A stretch of 64,000 nucleotides of DNA, taken from positions 1 through 64,000 of the forward strand of contig LATX02000225.1 of assembly GCA_001466705.2 (NCBI GenBank). Direction: 5' to 3'. This DNA is from Moniliophthora roreri (Eukaryota; Basidiomycota; Agaricomycetes; Agaricales; Marasmiaceae). Made by a program: the position numbers and the translations under genes. The notes under the pieces are model-generated. The model did not search any database. It had not been told where the DNA came from and saw only the letters and a program-made list of their open reading frames with translations. Below, in pieces: positions 21,971 through 33,270 of this stretch (positions are counted from its first letter, which is position 1; each line of letters begins with the position of its first letter).

Positions 21971-23765
21971 TTACCTGAGCGACTCAAACTCCATCCACCG
22001 CTCCAAATCATCATTATATACAAACGAATCATCTTCCAATGGCGATACCGGACGCATCCTCCAAGATGTCCATTCCCCATCGACTTGCCTTCCCCTCGTC
22101 CACACACCCGTTCTAGTCAATCGACCCTCAGTGAGCAGAGGGGTGTACTGGCTCCACAGGTTCAACACAACATCACTCGTGTCAGGTAACGACTTGCGGC
22201 GCTTTGGCTCGACAACAGCGATGCTGAGCTTCCCCTGGAGATAGGCATGTAGTAAATGTCTCGTGTTTTCTTGCTGTGACATGTTATGCCTACGACGACG
22301 ACCACCTTGAGTCGGTGCTGATAACTTCATGTCTGTCGGTTGAGCGAGGTGGTACAGATGGAACACCCGTAACTGGGGGAGACTAACAAGGTAAACAGAT
22401 GCAAGAAGTGATAATTCATCCTACGGGATATAGTATTAGTACTATACAACCAATCAGTAGAGATGATAGCAACTCACCTCGGTGACAACACCATCAGCAT
22501 ACGCAATTCTCAACTCCTTCAACTTTGGAAACTTGGATACCAGAAAAGACAAGAGTTCTCCGTCCCATTTATCCACATAGAAGCTGAGCGCTTCTAGCCT
22601 CGGCAACAATAAACGCGAAAACACCGTGTATATCTTGCCCAAAGTGTTATGGTGCGGACGTGGATCCTTCGTGAAGGTGAAATTGATACGTTCCAGAGCA
22701 GGTACTTCGGCAAACGTCGCAAAGAGCTCAAACGGCCCAGAATAGGTCCTGAGTTGGGATACGCGTACGACGCCGAGTTCCTGGTCCATGTGCTCAAGAC
22801 CGAAACAGTTTCCGACGATCCTCAGCTCTTCCAGGTGGTCGAGCCATGGGAGAAGTTGTAAGAGTGGTTCACCAGACATCCGGAAATTGATTATCTGCAT
22901 GTCCAATGGGGGCATGCGAAGGCAAAGGTACCGCCAAGGTAATGTCGATCTCTGGACGGCTCTGTTCAGTGTGGGTGCCACGACTGTGTTCCAATCGATG
23001 CACAGAGCATGCATCCTTTTGCATACGTGCAGAAGCTCCTTGAGTGTGTATTTATAGTCTGTTTCGCTCGTGATCCCATACCAATCGTGTCTCCAGAGAC
23101 GAAACTCCTTCAATTGTCGAAGAACTGGAAGATGTGATTTTGCCTCTTCAATATATCCAACGCCCTCGCTTTCATCCTCGCTATCTGTGTCCTGGTCGAC
23201 CTTGTAGTGGATGTAGGAAGAATAGAGGTAAAGCCGCTGAAGGTTGGCCAGTTTAGCGAGAGCTGGGACAATCGTAGATGGAAGTGTAGCGCCGACAAAA
23301 GTCAGATTTGTCAGACTTTCGACAAACGATTTTTGGATGATGGATTCAATCCCATAATACGGATCCATGAGCCTCTTCAGCTTCAGGTATCCTTGAAGGT
23401 GACCAACGACCATTCCCTTTGCGACGTGCCGGAGTGGGGTGTTTTCGGGAAGGTTACTCAACGAATCGAGAGTTCTCCGTAGAGCGCCGGCAGCGGAAGT
23501 GGTGATGAAGACGGTACGGTGAAGGCAGGGCCATGCGATGGAGTAGAAGCGTTTGCAGGTCAAAAGGCAGTGGAGCAGGTCTCTGGGAAGGGACAATCGG
23601 TCGAAGATAGCCATCCATAATTCGTTCGGTAATCTTTCGTACATCTGAGAAGGACTTGAGAAGTGGAGGATAGTCAGATTGCGTTTAATTGACCGAGATT
23701 ATGATGACTCACTCCACCGACAGTTCCACAGACCAAAGGGTTTGCCTGAACATCATCTCTGTCAT
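21971..23765 (-). CDS. F-box protein, copy 2
   Basis: Three exons: 23713-23765, 22478-23654, 21971-22420; introns of 58 and 57 nt; 559 residues. The F-box is at about residues 22-62 (LPNELWMAIFDRLSLPRDLL then LLTCKRFYSIAWP). It is a paralogue of the gene at 16489-18318, with the same intron positions, the same IAYADG segment just before the second intron, and the same ending (NDDLERWMEFESLR). It should act as the substrate-binding subunit of an SCF ubiquitin ligase. The start at 23765 is inferred from the shared first-exon structure; an ATG at 23756 is in the same frame. Both copies lie on the same strand about 3.6 kb apart. Confidence 0.8.
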
Positions 23766-24462
23766 CTCGTCGACTTCCGTCCCATCGTTTGGAGGATCTG
23801 CAAAAGACTGGATAAGCGATGGTCTAAAACTGAGGACTATTTGTGATTTACGTTGCGAGGTATTTGGCGACATGGGAGTGTAGCGTGCAGCACGTTGGAA
23901 TGGGATCCGGAGTTCCTAGCGATTTTGATTCTTTCGTAATTGTCTGTAGGGTCATTAATTGTGCTAGATGTCTCTACGATGATTATCTGGGCTTACGCTG
24001 CTGGAATGCGATATGCTCGCAGACAAAGAAGATGGGGGTTGATAAAAGAGTCAGAAAGAACCGCGTCCGTCACGTCGCGGCCCCGAGGCTGTCACCTGGG
24101 GTAGCTGATCGTGAGCAGAGATCCGAACTGAACCACGCGAAAAATGAATAGGGAAGAGTTCAGAATTGTAGATACATACAGAATGAGACCAGCATTTGTA
24201 TTACAGTAATGTCTAGGAATATAAAAGATACAGAAATGGCGTATGTAAGCTACGGAAGCTTGGGTGTTTGATAGTACAAGGAAAACAGATAAGAAAGATG
24301 AGACGTCCGGAGAGGATGCAGAGATCGAGCATGAAATCTTTTTACATGGCAGCGAAGTTATAATACAGTGTGCGCTATCGTCTATGTATCTCTATCTGGG
24401 TCCATATACCGTATCCTCGAAGTATAAGAAGGGTGATCGTAGACGAGAAGGCATCTATACTG
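23766..24462. other. Intergenic, no gene seen
   Basis: Upstream of F-box copy 2 and downstream of the RTA1-like pseudogene. No supportable coding pattern. Confidence 0.4.
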
Positions 24463-25747
24463 TCAAGCTTTCGGCGCAGCCGCCGAGTAACTAGTACTAG
24501 ACGCATCCACAAGCAAAGAAGGGTGCGCAAAGTTCCATGTATAGAACGCTACTGTAACGAGACCCGCATCAAAGACATCTATCGGGTCATGTACGTCAGC
24601 ACCAGCCTTGGGATGACACGAGAACGCTAAACATACTGGATAACCACTCCGTGTGCTTTCTCATCCTCCACTGAGCTCGACGAGTCGATAGACGGCACTG
24701 TCAGGCAAACGTTAGTCTGAGAAGGACCTGTCGTGGTGGAGCCATACCGGAACGTTGTCAAACCAAGCGTGAGGATGAATATCTGCCTTCGGGTGACCAT
24801 CACAGCCTTCGTGGGCATTGCTAACGTTGTCGGGGAGTCCTTCGGTGTTTCCCTGCCCTTTTTCGTATCGTTGCCCTTCCCGAGAGGCTTGTCATGGAGG
24901 TATCTGGAGATCTATTCACCAACGAGTGTGACGGAGACTGTCATCATTACTATTAAAGGTACCATCAACTGCGAGTCCTATCGAGCGAAGGAAACCGGAA
25001 CAGTCACCAACTTGGATAGCAATACCGACGATCATAAGGGCTGCGCCCTATACAATAGGAAAATGAGAACTTGCGCCAGAATAGCAAAGTGTAGGGCTCA
25101 CTGTGTTGAAATTCTCCGAATCATCGTCTGAGGTCGAGGACATGGGACCTCCGATAGCTTGAAAGATAAGAGATGCTTAGAGAGCATTAGGTGGTGAAGC
25201 TGAGTAACGCAGTGAATAGCCAGGCATCTGCAGAAGCAGCTAATCAACTTCACTATTGACCAAAAGAGTATGAAGACCGACTTACACAGATAAGATGATA
25301 AACAACTGCATCCGATTCCTAGAACCTTCGCTGATCTTCCAAATATGACAAAGTTGGCGGCAAGCAACGGCGTTGCGCCAGTGGGGCAGCAGATTCTGAA
25401 CCAGATCCGGGTCAGAACCTGCTCGCTATAAGAGCAGAAATGCTCACTAGGTCGTAAAAGGTACATCCAACAGCAAATTCTGATTCGACCATGATCTTCC
25501 TGCCCAGCCTAAGATTTCCAGTATATCCGCAAGCAGAGCTGTTGGAACGAGGAACCAGTAGCGGCTGAAGATCGTTCCAATGAGGTGGATGGGTGGATGT
25601 GCATGAGTTTGTATTTGACCCACGAAATAGTGAATGGTGGTGCTTCGCTCACCGGTTGATATGGAGAACAGAGAAATGTAGAGAATGAAGGCGAAGAGTG
25701 CGGGCCGATAACCGTACTTGGAGCCTTTCCTCGATTGAGAGTATCAT
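24463..25747 (-). pseudogene. RTA1-like membrane protein, copy 1 (broken 5' half)
   Basis: RTA1-type proteins are seven-span membrane proteins of fungi linked to lipid transport and resistance to aminocholesterol. Recognisable parts, in order: YGYRPALFAFILYISLFSIS, IHLIGTIFSRYWFLVPTALL, GWAGRSWSNQN, a TPLLAANFVIFGRSAKVLG segment, AIGGPMSS, GAALMIVGIAIQ, and the C-terminal VFDAGLVTVAFYTWNFAHPS, ending at TGA 24463. Damage compared with copy 2: one extra G near 25720 shifts the frame after MILSIEE; the acceptor before IHLIG reads CAC instead of CAG; the glutamine codon that spans the next intron is TA|A, a stop. The 3' half looks intact. Starts at ATG 25747. Confidence 0.7.
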
Positions 25748-28095
25748 GGTAGTAAAGAATTTGTGATCATGACTCTTATCGCTCGCGCCTGAGAGGTGAA
25801 TGAGTAACCAGAGCGGTCTAGTAGTGATCAAGTTAAACTGACCAGCGATGCCGTTGAACCCGTCGATAGCTTCATCATCTTCATCGAGAGTAGCACTGCC
25901 CACCGCACTCCGCGAATAGCAGCATAGTGACAGTAGGAAGTCTAGAGCGATAGTTTTTAAGTCAGAGCAAGCTGGTCCGTAGAACGTCCTACCCGTAATA
26001 TAGATATGAGATGACCATTGCCAACAGTATGACGATTTGTTTTTGGCCTAAGCGTCTAGAACTTGAATTCTTCCGATTTTTTTTTTCGCTGACATGAGCT
26101 CCGGGGAAACCTGCTGTTACGAGTTGACCAAAGGATGATGACGAGGCTGGGCGAGTTGGTTTTCGGGTGTACGAGCGTGTATGAGAGAACCAGTTAATTT
26201 TGTCTTTGCCGGTTCAGGCAAAGGCTCGGAGGAGAAAGAAGGGCGAGGTGGTGGGATACCGAAACAAAAACGTACCAGTCACGTATATTACTTTAGGGCA
26301 GGTCAGTTCCTGCCCTTTCGCGTAACTTGAATTTGACATCTTCGCTCTAAGGTGTCGGCATCAGCGTTCCAACTGAGCGGCTAGTGGGCTGACTAAGCTG
26401 GCCTCGTTTCTTTCAGCTCCTCCACGTCTCCACCTGACAGTCGGAACTGTCAGATTTTCAGCACCATCCGCCTTCAAGATCTCGCTTTCACCCATCCACC
26501 CACCCATTTCAGTTTGGGATTCCACAGTCGGCTGACTTTCCGGGGCATGAGTGACGTGATCGTCTCAGCGGCAAGCCCAGAGCTTTAATGTATCAGAGAT
26601 CAACTTTCCGGGTTTGATATCATCTATTTATACAGTCAAATTCTGTCAACAAGTTTGAAACCTCAGCATTCAGTTAAACACCATTGCAATTCAGATCACT
26701 GCATAGTTAGATAATTACTTGAGCTTGGACTGAATTGGATTCTCAGACTCAGTGAGCGAAATTCGTCGAGGGATCACACGGCTTCAGGACGGTACCCACC
26801 CGCGTGATCTCTCCGCGTTCCCGGCCGAGCTTCGCTCGTCCTCAGCCCAACCACTAGCTCACTGTGTCCCTGAGACAGTCAGACCCACGATAGACGAAGT
26901 TGGACGTGATCACCGTGTCTGCCACAACGAACCTTGTCTGTAAATTTCGTCTACGAGGCAAGGAGAGAAACAACAAGACTGATTTCTGACCAATTCGCTT
27001 CCCCGTCTTTGTTGTTCTTCAAAAGGTCGTCCTTTATATTTAGTTTCACGTACAGTCCCTGATATTTGGGTACGGCATGTGAATGATTGACAGACGAGGT
27101 CAAGTTTTGGAGACGAATCTTTCTTCTCGACTTCGTCTTCCTTCTGAGGGTATCTGGGTATCACGAGTTATTCTTGTTATGGCACCGGGGCGTCGGTAAT
27201 ACTTGCTTTGGATATAGTGTGCGAGTAACTACCAACGGATATCTTGGCCCTCATCATGATTGCTGATTGACATTCTCACATAATGTTCGACCTCGCCAGG
27301 TTGTTGATTGGTCAGGGCGCCCGAGAGAAATGGCCATCACAGAGGCGATTTCCTGTCGACAGATGAAGGGCACCTTTCCACCACTCATTTGGAGAATTGG
27401 ACGGACTTTGAGTTTGTTTCTTCCCGATAACACGAGCGAGAGGCCGCAAAAATGATTACGTCGATAGTAGAAATTGATACTCGTTCCCGTATATCACCGA
27501 AAGTAGGCACCATAGCCTACCAGGGGCCACGTTGCGATGCTGGCAGGCCCGTCGTGCCAAAGGGTTATGGCCTCCGAAGCCTTCCCGAACAAGGTAACTT
27601 GACGATAATAGCAACCCGTGGAAAAAAAATGGTCAGTTCGGAGACTAAAACGGAGTTTGATTTGGTTGGGATTTGGTTGGGATTTGGTTTCCGTCGGCGC
27701 CTGTGACTTTTTTTTTCCCGCCGAATCTCCTTTCCATGCAAGTTGCAGTATGTTGTCGACCGGAAAAAGACAAGATAAAGAACAAGATGATTTGAGAGAA
27801 AATCATTTACCACATCGGATGGCGAGGCACACAGAAACGGGACAATATAATTTTCTTTTTCGCGCGCGTCGCATTTGCGGCACGAGATTTGCAAGGACCG
27901 AATTCTGACTTATCTTTATTGGATCCCCGAGTCTCTTATATAGACGCCCTGAAATGTGCATCACTCCCCCCTTTGGTGGTGTGCTGTGATAAACGCTAAC
28001 AGGGTTTCTCTTCCCTCTGCGTCCCCATCGACTCTTCTCCAGACCAGTTCACACACATCGCGGACCTCTTACCCCTCAAGCATCATCAAGAACAA
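25748..28095. other. Duplicated upstream flanks, no gene seen
   Basis: From 25748 to about 26520 this matches 31881-32560, the corresponding flank of RTA1-like copy 2, so the duplication includes the upstream region. From about 27490 the sequence matches 36050 onward, the start of the other WRFPC block. In between (26.5-27.4 kb) only short frames occur, for example 26752-26943, which I cannot support. Confidence 0.5.
27936..27943 (+). promoter_or_regulatory. TATA box upstream of WRFPC copy 2
   Basis: TTATATAG about 153 bases before the ATG at 28096. The block B gene has the same box in the same setting at 36472-36479. Confidence 0.5.
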
Positions 28096-28780
28096 ATGGC
28101 ACCATTACCTCCACTGGATGGAAACTTTACTTCACCAATTCCAGTCAGCGAGACTCACGACCTCTCAGGCTGGCCATTGATTATACGCATTGTCCTTTCA
28201 CTCCTCCTTCTTTCGACTCTCACATTCGCGCTATGGCATTGGCGATTCCCCTGTACCTCTATCCAACAGCTGGACGAAGCAATCGCAGACATTCGTTCAC
28301 TCATTCGCGTCGACGGATGCTATCACGTCGATATTGATCTTCTTCGTATTCTACCTAATATGCAACACGTAAGAGACGATCTTGACAGGTGCGCACTATT
28401 CCCCGTGTTTTCGCCAACGATGAAACTGATAGGCATTGTTCAGTCTCGTCAACGAATTATCGTTTCTTAAGCAAGAGACCTACGAGCTTGAGCCCAAGCA
28501 CACCGATATCGTTTCATGGCTCGTATTCCAGTGGCACCAATTGTATAAAATCGATGCGTTGTATTGGCGTCTTCGAAATATTCGGCTGAAGATACTGGTA
28601 TAGCCTATACCTTCTTATCTTGTGCTATATTCATAACTCTTGGACCAGGCTGCGATAGAGAGAGAGAACCGCCGAACGAGGTCCTTACATCAAGGAACGT
28701 CTTCAGCAACACAGCCGCAGTCATTAGCTGAATTGACGTATGTATTCGACGATGCCTCCTATATCAGGACAGATAGCTGA
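28096..28780 (+). CDS. WRFPC-family one-pass membrane protein, copy 2
   Basis: Three exons: 28096-28388, 28444-28597 (154 nt), 28649-28780; 192 residues. Longer N-terminal tail than copy 1 (about 25 residues, starting MAPLPPLDGN), a hydrophobic span at about 28-47, then HWRFPC at 48-53. Exon 2 carries FQWHQLYKIDALYW. The tail is rich in Arg, Gln and Ser. A potential 30-nt intron near the end (from GTATG at 28739) would leave the frame intact, so the last residues are uncertain. Nearly identical to the gene at 36588-37272. Its 3' end overlaps a minus-strand frame by 17 bp. Function unknown. Confidence 0.75.
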
Positions 28781-28931
28781 TTGGCTTCGCTGCGTAGCCA
28801 CCGAAATACCCCGGGGTCATCGGATTAACAGGTTGCTGTAGAGCTTCTCCCGTGTCTGCACGGACGCTGGTTATGACACATGCAAATGTTTTCGACAGCT
28901 TTCTTTTTGCTTTGTTGCTATCGATGTTCAT
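28764..28931 (-). CDS. Short conserved frame, duplicated in block B
   Basis: A 55-codon frame starting MNIDSNKAKRKLSK and ending just inside the convergent WRFPC gene. Its counterpart at 37251-37433 keeps the frame and most residues (for example GEALQQPVNPMTPGY), so it may be coding or the last exon of a longer minus-strand gene. Rich in Lys, Pro and Gly; no family recognised. Conservation could also be simple recency of the duplication. Confidence 0.3.
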   Translation of the reverse strand: MNIDSNKAKRKLSKTFACVITSVRADTGEALQQPVNPMTPGYFGGYAAKPISYLS

Positions 28932-29159
28932 TTTTGGTAACGGTACCTTTGAGTAACGGAGAAAGGGTGAACATACGAAAATGTTGTATTTATATATGGG
29001 ATTACTAGCTATGATGTTAAATAAGTATACCTTGTCAAAATCGTCGAACATTACCGAAAACGGGTCGTGGTCTACACACAAAATCAAGTGGGGGTATCTC
29101 AATGGTCCGAGTAGGAGAAGTATCTTGTTTCACTTGATACGCCTCCCAAAGCAATCGCC

Positions 29160-29666
29160 CTAATTGAGGATAGACTAACGCAAGTCAAATACTCCCCATA
29201 TACAACATCTAGGTTTGAACATACCGTGACTGGGGTCGGTAACTCCTTCAGTATGGCATAGCGTGCGTCAATGGCGTGTAGTTGATGCCAACGAAAGAGG
29301 ATCCAGACGATGGGACGGCTACACGAGTTAGGCTGTTGGATTGCTGCGAACCTAATGGCCTCCATCTCATCCCTTCTGCTGTAATAGCAAATTTGAGAAC
29401 TAATTGAGGAATATAATAATCAATACTCATTACCTTATTCATGCTTGTTTTAACTCCCACTCTTTCACCTCGGCAAGGAGCTCCTGGGCACGCGTGACTT
29501 CTCTTGCGAGGGCCTCAGTGTTGGTACAAGGAAAATGCCATTTGAAATTTGCTCCGCTGGATATGAGGAGGACAGTTGCGAGTGGATGGAGAGGGAATAA
29601 ATATAAGTCCGTGTCAGAGTTGATGTTTGGGGAAACGAAGGGGATTTCTCCTATATTTCTGATCAT
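29160..29666 (-). pseudogene. WRFPC family, copy 3, nonsense mutation
   Basis: First exon from ATG 29666 with FKWHFPC after the membrane span (note His for Arg). TGA at 29439-29441 stands where the other copies have TGG in the QAWRR end of exon 1. A deletion upstream also shortens the LLAEV...KEWELKQ part compared with copy 5. Exon 2 (29225-29378) is still exactly 154 nt and open, with FRWHQLHAIDARY. A third exon near 29160 is uncertain. The stop is a G-to-A change and closes the protein about 75 residues in. Confidence 0.7.
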
Positions 29667-29690
29667 AGGCGCTAACGCTCGATAAGGTTT

Positions 29691-30182
29691 GGCGATACTG
29701 GTGCAATACCAGGTTTGCAGTAATAGCCTAGTCTAGTATCTCATCTTTGAAGCAGCCAGGTCACAGTGGTTATAGGGATAGGCTTAAGATGGTCAAAGAG
29801 TGAAAGGGAAGAGTCTGTAGATTAAAATTGAAACGGCCAGCAATTTCAAGGCACCACGTGATTTCTCTTAAGGGCTGGTTAATTCGCGTAGTCATTTACT
29901 TGGAAGCGTGTGCACCGCGCAAAGACAGTAAGCTGGTCGCCCAGTCGAACTGCTTAGTCTTGGTATGGCGCTTAATGAGGCTTTCAGGTGGAAGCTCGGC
30001 TCTCTAGCTCGAAGTTAGCATCTGCAGAAGTGAGCGAACCGGATTATTTGACGTTGTCTACCAGGAGTCCTGGAAAACATAATTTCGTAGTTGAGGAATC
30101 TTGACAAGCAAGGCAATTCCGTAACTTGAATCAAGTTAACAATTTATTTGGATTACTGATAGACAATGTGAAAGCGTGGTGT
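29691..30182. other. Intergenic, flank of the VPS9 fragment
   Basis: The right end resembles the 3' flank of the intact VPS9 gene (compare 47280-47330). Otherwise nothing seen. Confidence 0.4.
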
Positions 30183-30618
30183 CTATACTCTAAATATCCC
30201 GTTTACACATACACTAGCTACCAGCACACTCTCAACAAGCCTCTTGTACTCCTTCAATAACTCTGCAACATCCTTCGACCGCAGCTCAGCCGCATCGGTA
30301 CACTCCAATAGTCGTTTATTAGGTGGTGCGAGGCGGAGACCAAGCACGGGTAACGGTAAAGGATGTGTCACAATAGCAGGTGAAGTCACCGGCGAGTCAA
30401 AGCGATCGGCAGGAGCATTAACCAATAGCGAAGACCACCTTGACGCAGGTGGTGAGGGAAACTTGATACCCGTACTGGCCGGACGCAGACTGAGTACCCA
30501 TAATGCCACTCGAAACCTTGGCCAATCGATCACTCAGACTCTTTCTCGCAGTTCCCGCAACATCCTTCGCAGATTGCTTAGTCTCCCTCCGCCTCGAGCT
30601 CGTCTACTCTCAAAGCGA
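30183..30618 (-). pseudogene. C-terminal fragment of the VPS9-domain gene
   Basis: Closely matches the last part of the intact gene (about 47331-47760): the Arg/Ser-rich SSRRRETK region, SPPASRWSSLLVNAPADRFD, PPNKRLLECTDA and KDVAELLKEYKRLVE. Upstream exons and the VPS9 domain itself are absent. The frame is shifted near the 5' edge and the end differs from the intact gene. It is fused directly to the truncated RTA1-like copy 2, on the same strand. Confidence 0.7.
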
Positions 30619-31880
30619 ACGTCAGCCAGCCTGGTAACAACACATAGAGGAGGGCAAGATATACCGGATGAACAAGAGCAATGTTGTCAAACCTAGCGTA
30701 AAGATACTAGCATCTGTCTTCAGGTGTCCGTTGGAGCCCTCGTGGATATGGCTAACGTCATCAAACTCCTTCAGTGCTTCCCCACTCTTGCCCGTATCCT
30801 TGCTCTTCGGGAGAGGCTTGTTATGGAGGTATTTGAGAATGTATTCGCCAATGAATACGACAGAGACTGTCGTCATTGCTGTTGAGGGTACCATGAACTG
30901 CGAGTCCTATCGAGCGAAGGAGACCGGAACACTCACCAAATTAGATAGCGATAGCGACGATCATAAGATATGTGCCTTATACGATGAAGAGGGCCGGGTG
31001 GTCTGGCTATCGCGATGCCGAAGACGATGCTGCTGGTTCTGGATGATGGCTGACTACGTACACGGAAATGTAGACTACGCGCCGGAAGCTCATGCCAAAC
31101 ACTGCCAAACAGGCCTGGAACCTCCGCTCCGTGCCCCGGTCCCCCTACTACAACGAAAATGAGAACATATGACGGAATGGCGAAGTATAGAACTCACTGT
31201 GTTGAAGTCCTCCGAGCTGTTGTCTGGGGTCGAGGCCATGGCACCCCCGACAGATTGAAAGGTAAGCGATACGATATCTTATATCAGGGAGTATTAGGGG
31301 TCGTGCAGCTGAATAGGCTCATTGGGCTCACACATGCAGTGCATATCCAGGCATCTACAGAAACAACTAATCACCTTAGCTATTGAGTGAAAGAGGGGAT
31401 GAAGACCGACTTACACAGATAAGATGATAAACGGCTGCATCCGGTTCCTAGAATCTTCGCTGATCTTCCGAATATGACAAAGTCGGCGGCAGCGAGGAGA
31501 GGTGTTGAGCCAATGGTGAGGCAGCAGATTCTAAACCAGATCCGGGTCAGAAGTTGCTCACTATAGGAGCAAAAATAATCACTGGATCGTAAAAGGTGCA
31601 CCCAACAGCAAAGTCTGATTTGACCATGTTCTTCCGACCCAGTCCAGAGTTTCCAGTACACTCGCAAGCAGAGTTGTTGGAGCAAGGAACCAGTAGTGGC
31701 TGAAGAACATTTGAATGAGATGGGTGGCTGGATGTCCATGAGTTAGTATTAACCCACGAAATAATGAATGCCGATGATTCGCTCACCAGTCGACACGGAG
31801 AACCAAGAGACGTAGAGAATGCAGACGAAGAGTGTGGACCGATAACCGTACTTGGAGCTTTCCTCTATTGAGAGTATCAT
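30619..31880 (-). pseudogene. RTA1-like membrane protein, copy 2 (3' end lost, fused to VPS9 fragment)
   Basis: Starts at ATG 31880 with MILSIEESSKYGYR; this end is intact, unlike copy 1. Exon 1 is 31787-31880. The next exon begins at 31727 after a proper CAG acceptor (THLIQMFFSHYWFLAPTTLL), followed by a segment CCLTIGSTPLLAAADFVIFG and GGAMASTPDNSSEDFNT. Later it breaks: a 163-bp repeat sits in the next intron, the acceptor there reads TATAAGG instead of TATAGGG, and CAA has become TAA after IAI. The final exon (VFDAG...HPS) is missing. The sequence passes at about 30619 into the VPS9 C-terminal fragment. Same ancestor as 24463-25747. Confidence 0.7.
30989..31151 (+). repeat. 163-bp dispersed repeat, copy 1
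   Basis: Runs from GAGGGCCG to CCCCCTACTAC. Nearly identical to 44509-44671 and 46077-46238, in unrelated surroundings. Here it interrupts the 3' end of an intron of RTA1-like copy 2; copy 1 lacks it, which shows the insertion site and its approximate limits. No terminal inverted repeat is seen. Confidence 0.75.
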
Positions 31881-33197
31881 GGCAAAACTCGTAAAATGGC
31901 TCTAATCGCTCATGGTGAATGAGTAATCAGAGCGGTCAAGTAGTCATCAATTAATACTTACCAGCGAGGTCATCGAGCTATCGATAGCATCATCATCTCA
32001 TCGAATCTCGAGAGTAGTACTGCCCACTGCGCCTTGCGAAAATGATCCGTGTTGCAGCATAGTGACGGTAGGGAATCTAGAGCGATAATTTTATGTCAGA
32101 GCAAGCTGAACCGTAGAACCGTAGCATCCGTACCTTAGATATGAGAGACCCATTCAGTACGACGACCTTTTTTGGGTTAAGCACCTAGAACGTAAAAATA
32201 TTGCTAATTCTTCCGGCCTTTAATTTTTTTCCCCCGCTGACACGAGTCTCGGGAAACCTGCTGTCATGAGTTGACCAAAGGACGATGGTGAAGCTGGTCG
32301 AGTTGAGTCTCGGGTGCGCAAGCGTGTATGAAAGAGCTAGTTGATTTTGTCTTGTCGACATGGTCGTTGACATGGGCAAAGAGAAGTAGAGGAGGGACGT
32401 GATGGTGGGATATCGACAAAGACAAAAAGGTACCGGTCACATGTACCGCTTTATAGGGTAGGTCAGTTCCTGTCCTTTCACGTAATCATAATTTTGAATT
32501 TGACATCCTCGCTCTGATGTCCGCTATCTCCGCCACAACGTTCGAATAGGTTCAGATTCTGCATGACAATCATCTAGGACACAAGCATGTCGGACTTTCT
32601 GTGAAGCGCTTATAATATTTTCAGCTTATCAGCCCCTATAGGCGCTGATAACCGGCGGAATTGGGGCTATCACGGCCTCTTACGGAGAATTATAGGCAGG
32701 TTATCACAAAAACGGCGCTTATCAAAATAAAAAGTTCGGACACAGGATAAAAACCAGGCACATTTTTTCAGTTTCGTAACCTTGATTCTGCCCCTCGCAG
32801 AGTTCGCAGACTACACTGAATGCCATACCAGGCATCTCCCGTCATGCTGTTCCGACAGCGTATTGCCTCACAAGCGATTTCTTTACCGGGAAGGATTCTC
32901 TTCGGCTCTGAACCACTTCTTTTGCGGCAGAGGCTCGTCGTGGTGGGGGTAAGGTCCATCATGATGTACCACGTGTTTCCGAAATTTGTTCCGAATCAAT
33001 AAATTGAAGTTCCACCAGAGTCGCCGTGGTTCTTATTCCGAGTCCATGTGCAAGCTCGTTTGACAAACCATCCGTGTTTCCCGCTCTGGGCTCCTGTGAA
33101 GGCCGTCAACAGAAGAGGCACGACCATTACATACTGTACTTCCTGTGGACACCTGCTATCTCCTCATCATCATCATTTGATGCTAACATTTGAGCGC
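31881..33197. other. Duplicated upstream flank, then unique sequence
   Basis: 31881-32560 matches 25748-26520. A shared piece near 32450-32590 (GGTAGGTC... CTCGCTCTGA... AGGACACAAGCA) also occurs at 39980-40090 before the VPS9 pseudogene. No gene supported. Confidence 0.4.
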
Positions 33198-33204
33198 TAT
33201 ATAA
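33198..33204 (+). promoter_or_regulatory. TATA box of the gene at 33271
   Basis: TATATAA 67 bases before the ATG at 33271. Confidence 0.55.
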
Positions 33205-33270
33205 GCTCTTTTCCAATTCGTCTCACGCTCAAGTAGTCAAACCACCCCTCTCTTACCACGCTTCACATTA

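Larger units (their letters stand above)
27490..29690 (+). repeat. Segmental duplicate block A
   Basis: Matches 36050-38330 in the same orientation over about 2.2 kb. Each block carries, in order, a TATA promoter, an open plus-strand WRFPC gene, a short conserved minus-strand frame, and a dead minus-strand WRFPC gene. The plus-strand genes are nearly identical; the intergenic parts have drifted more and contain small indels. Confidence 0.8.
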
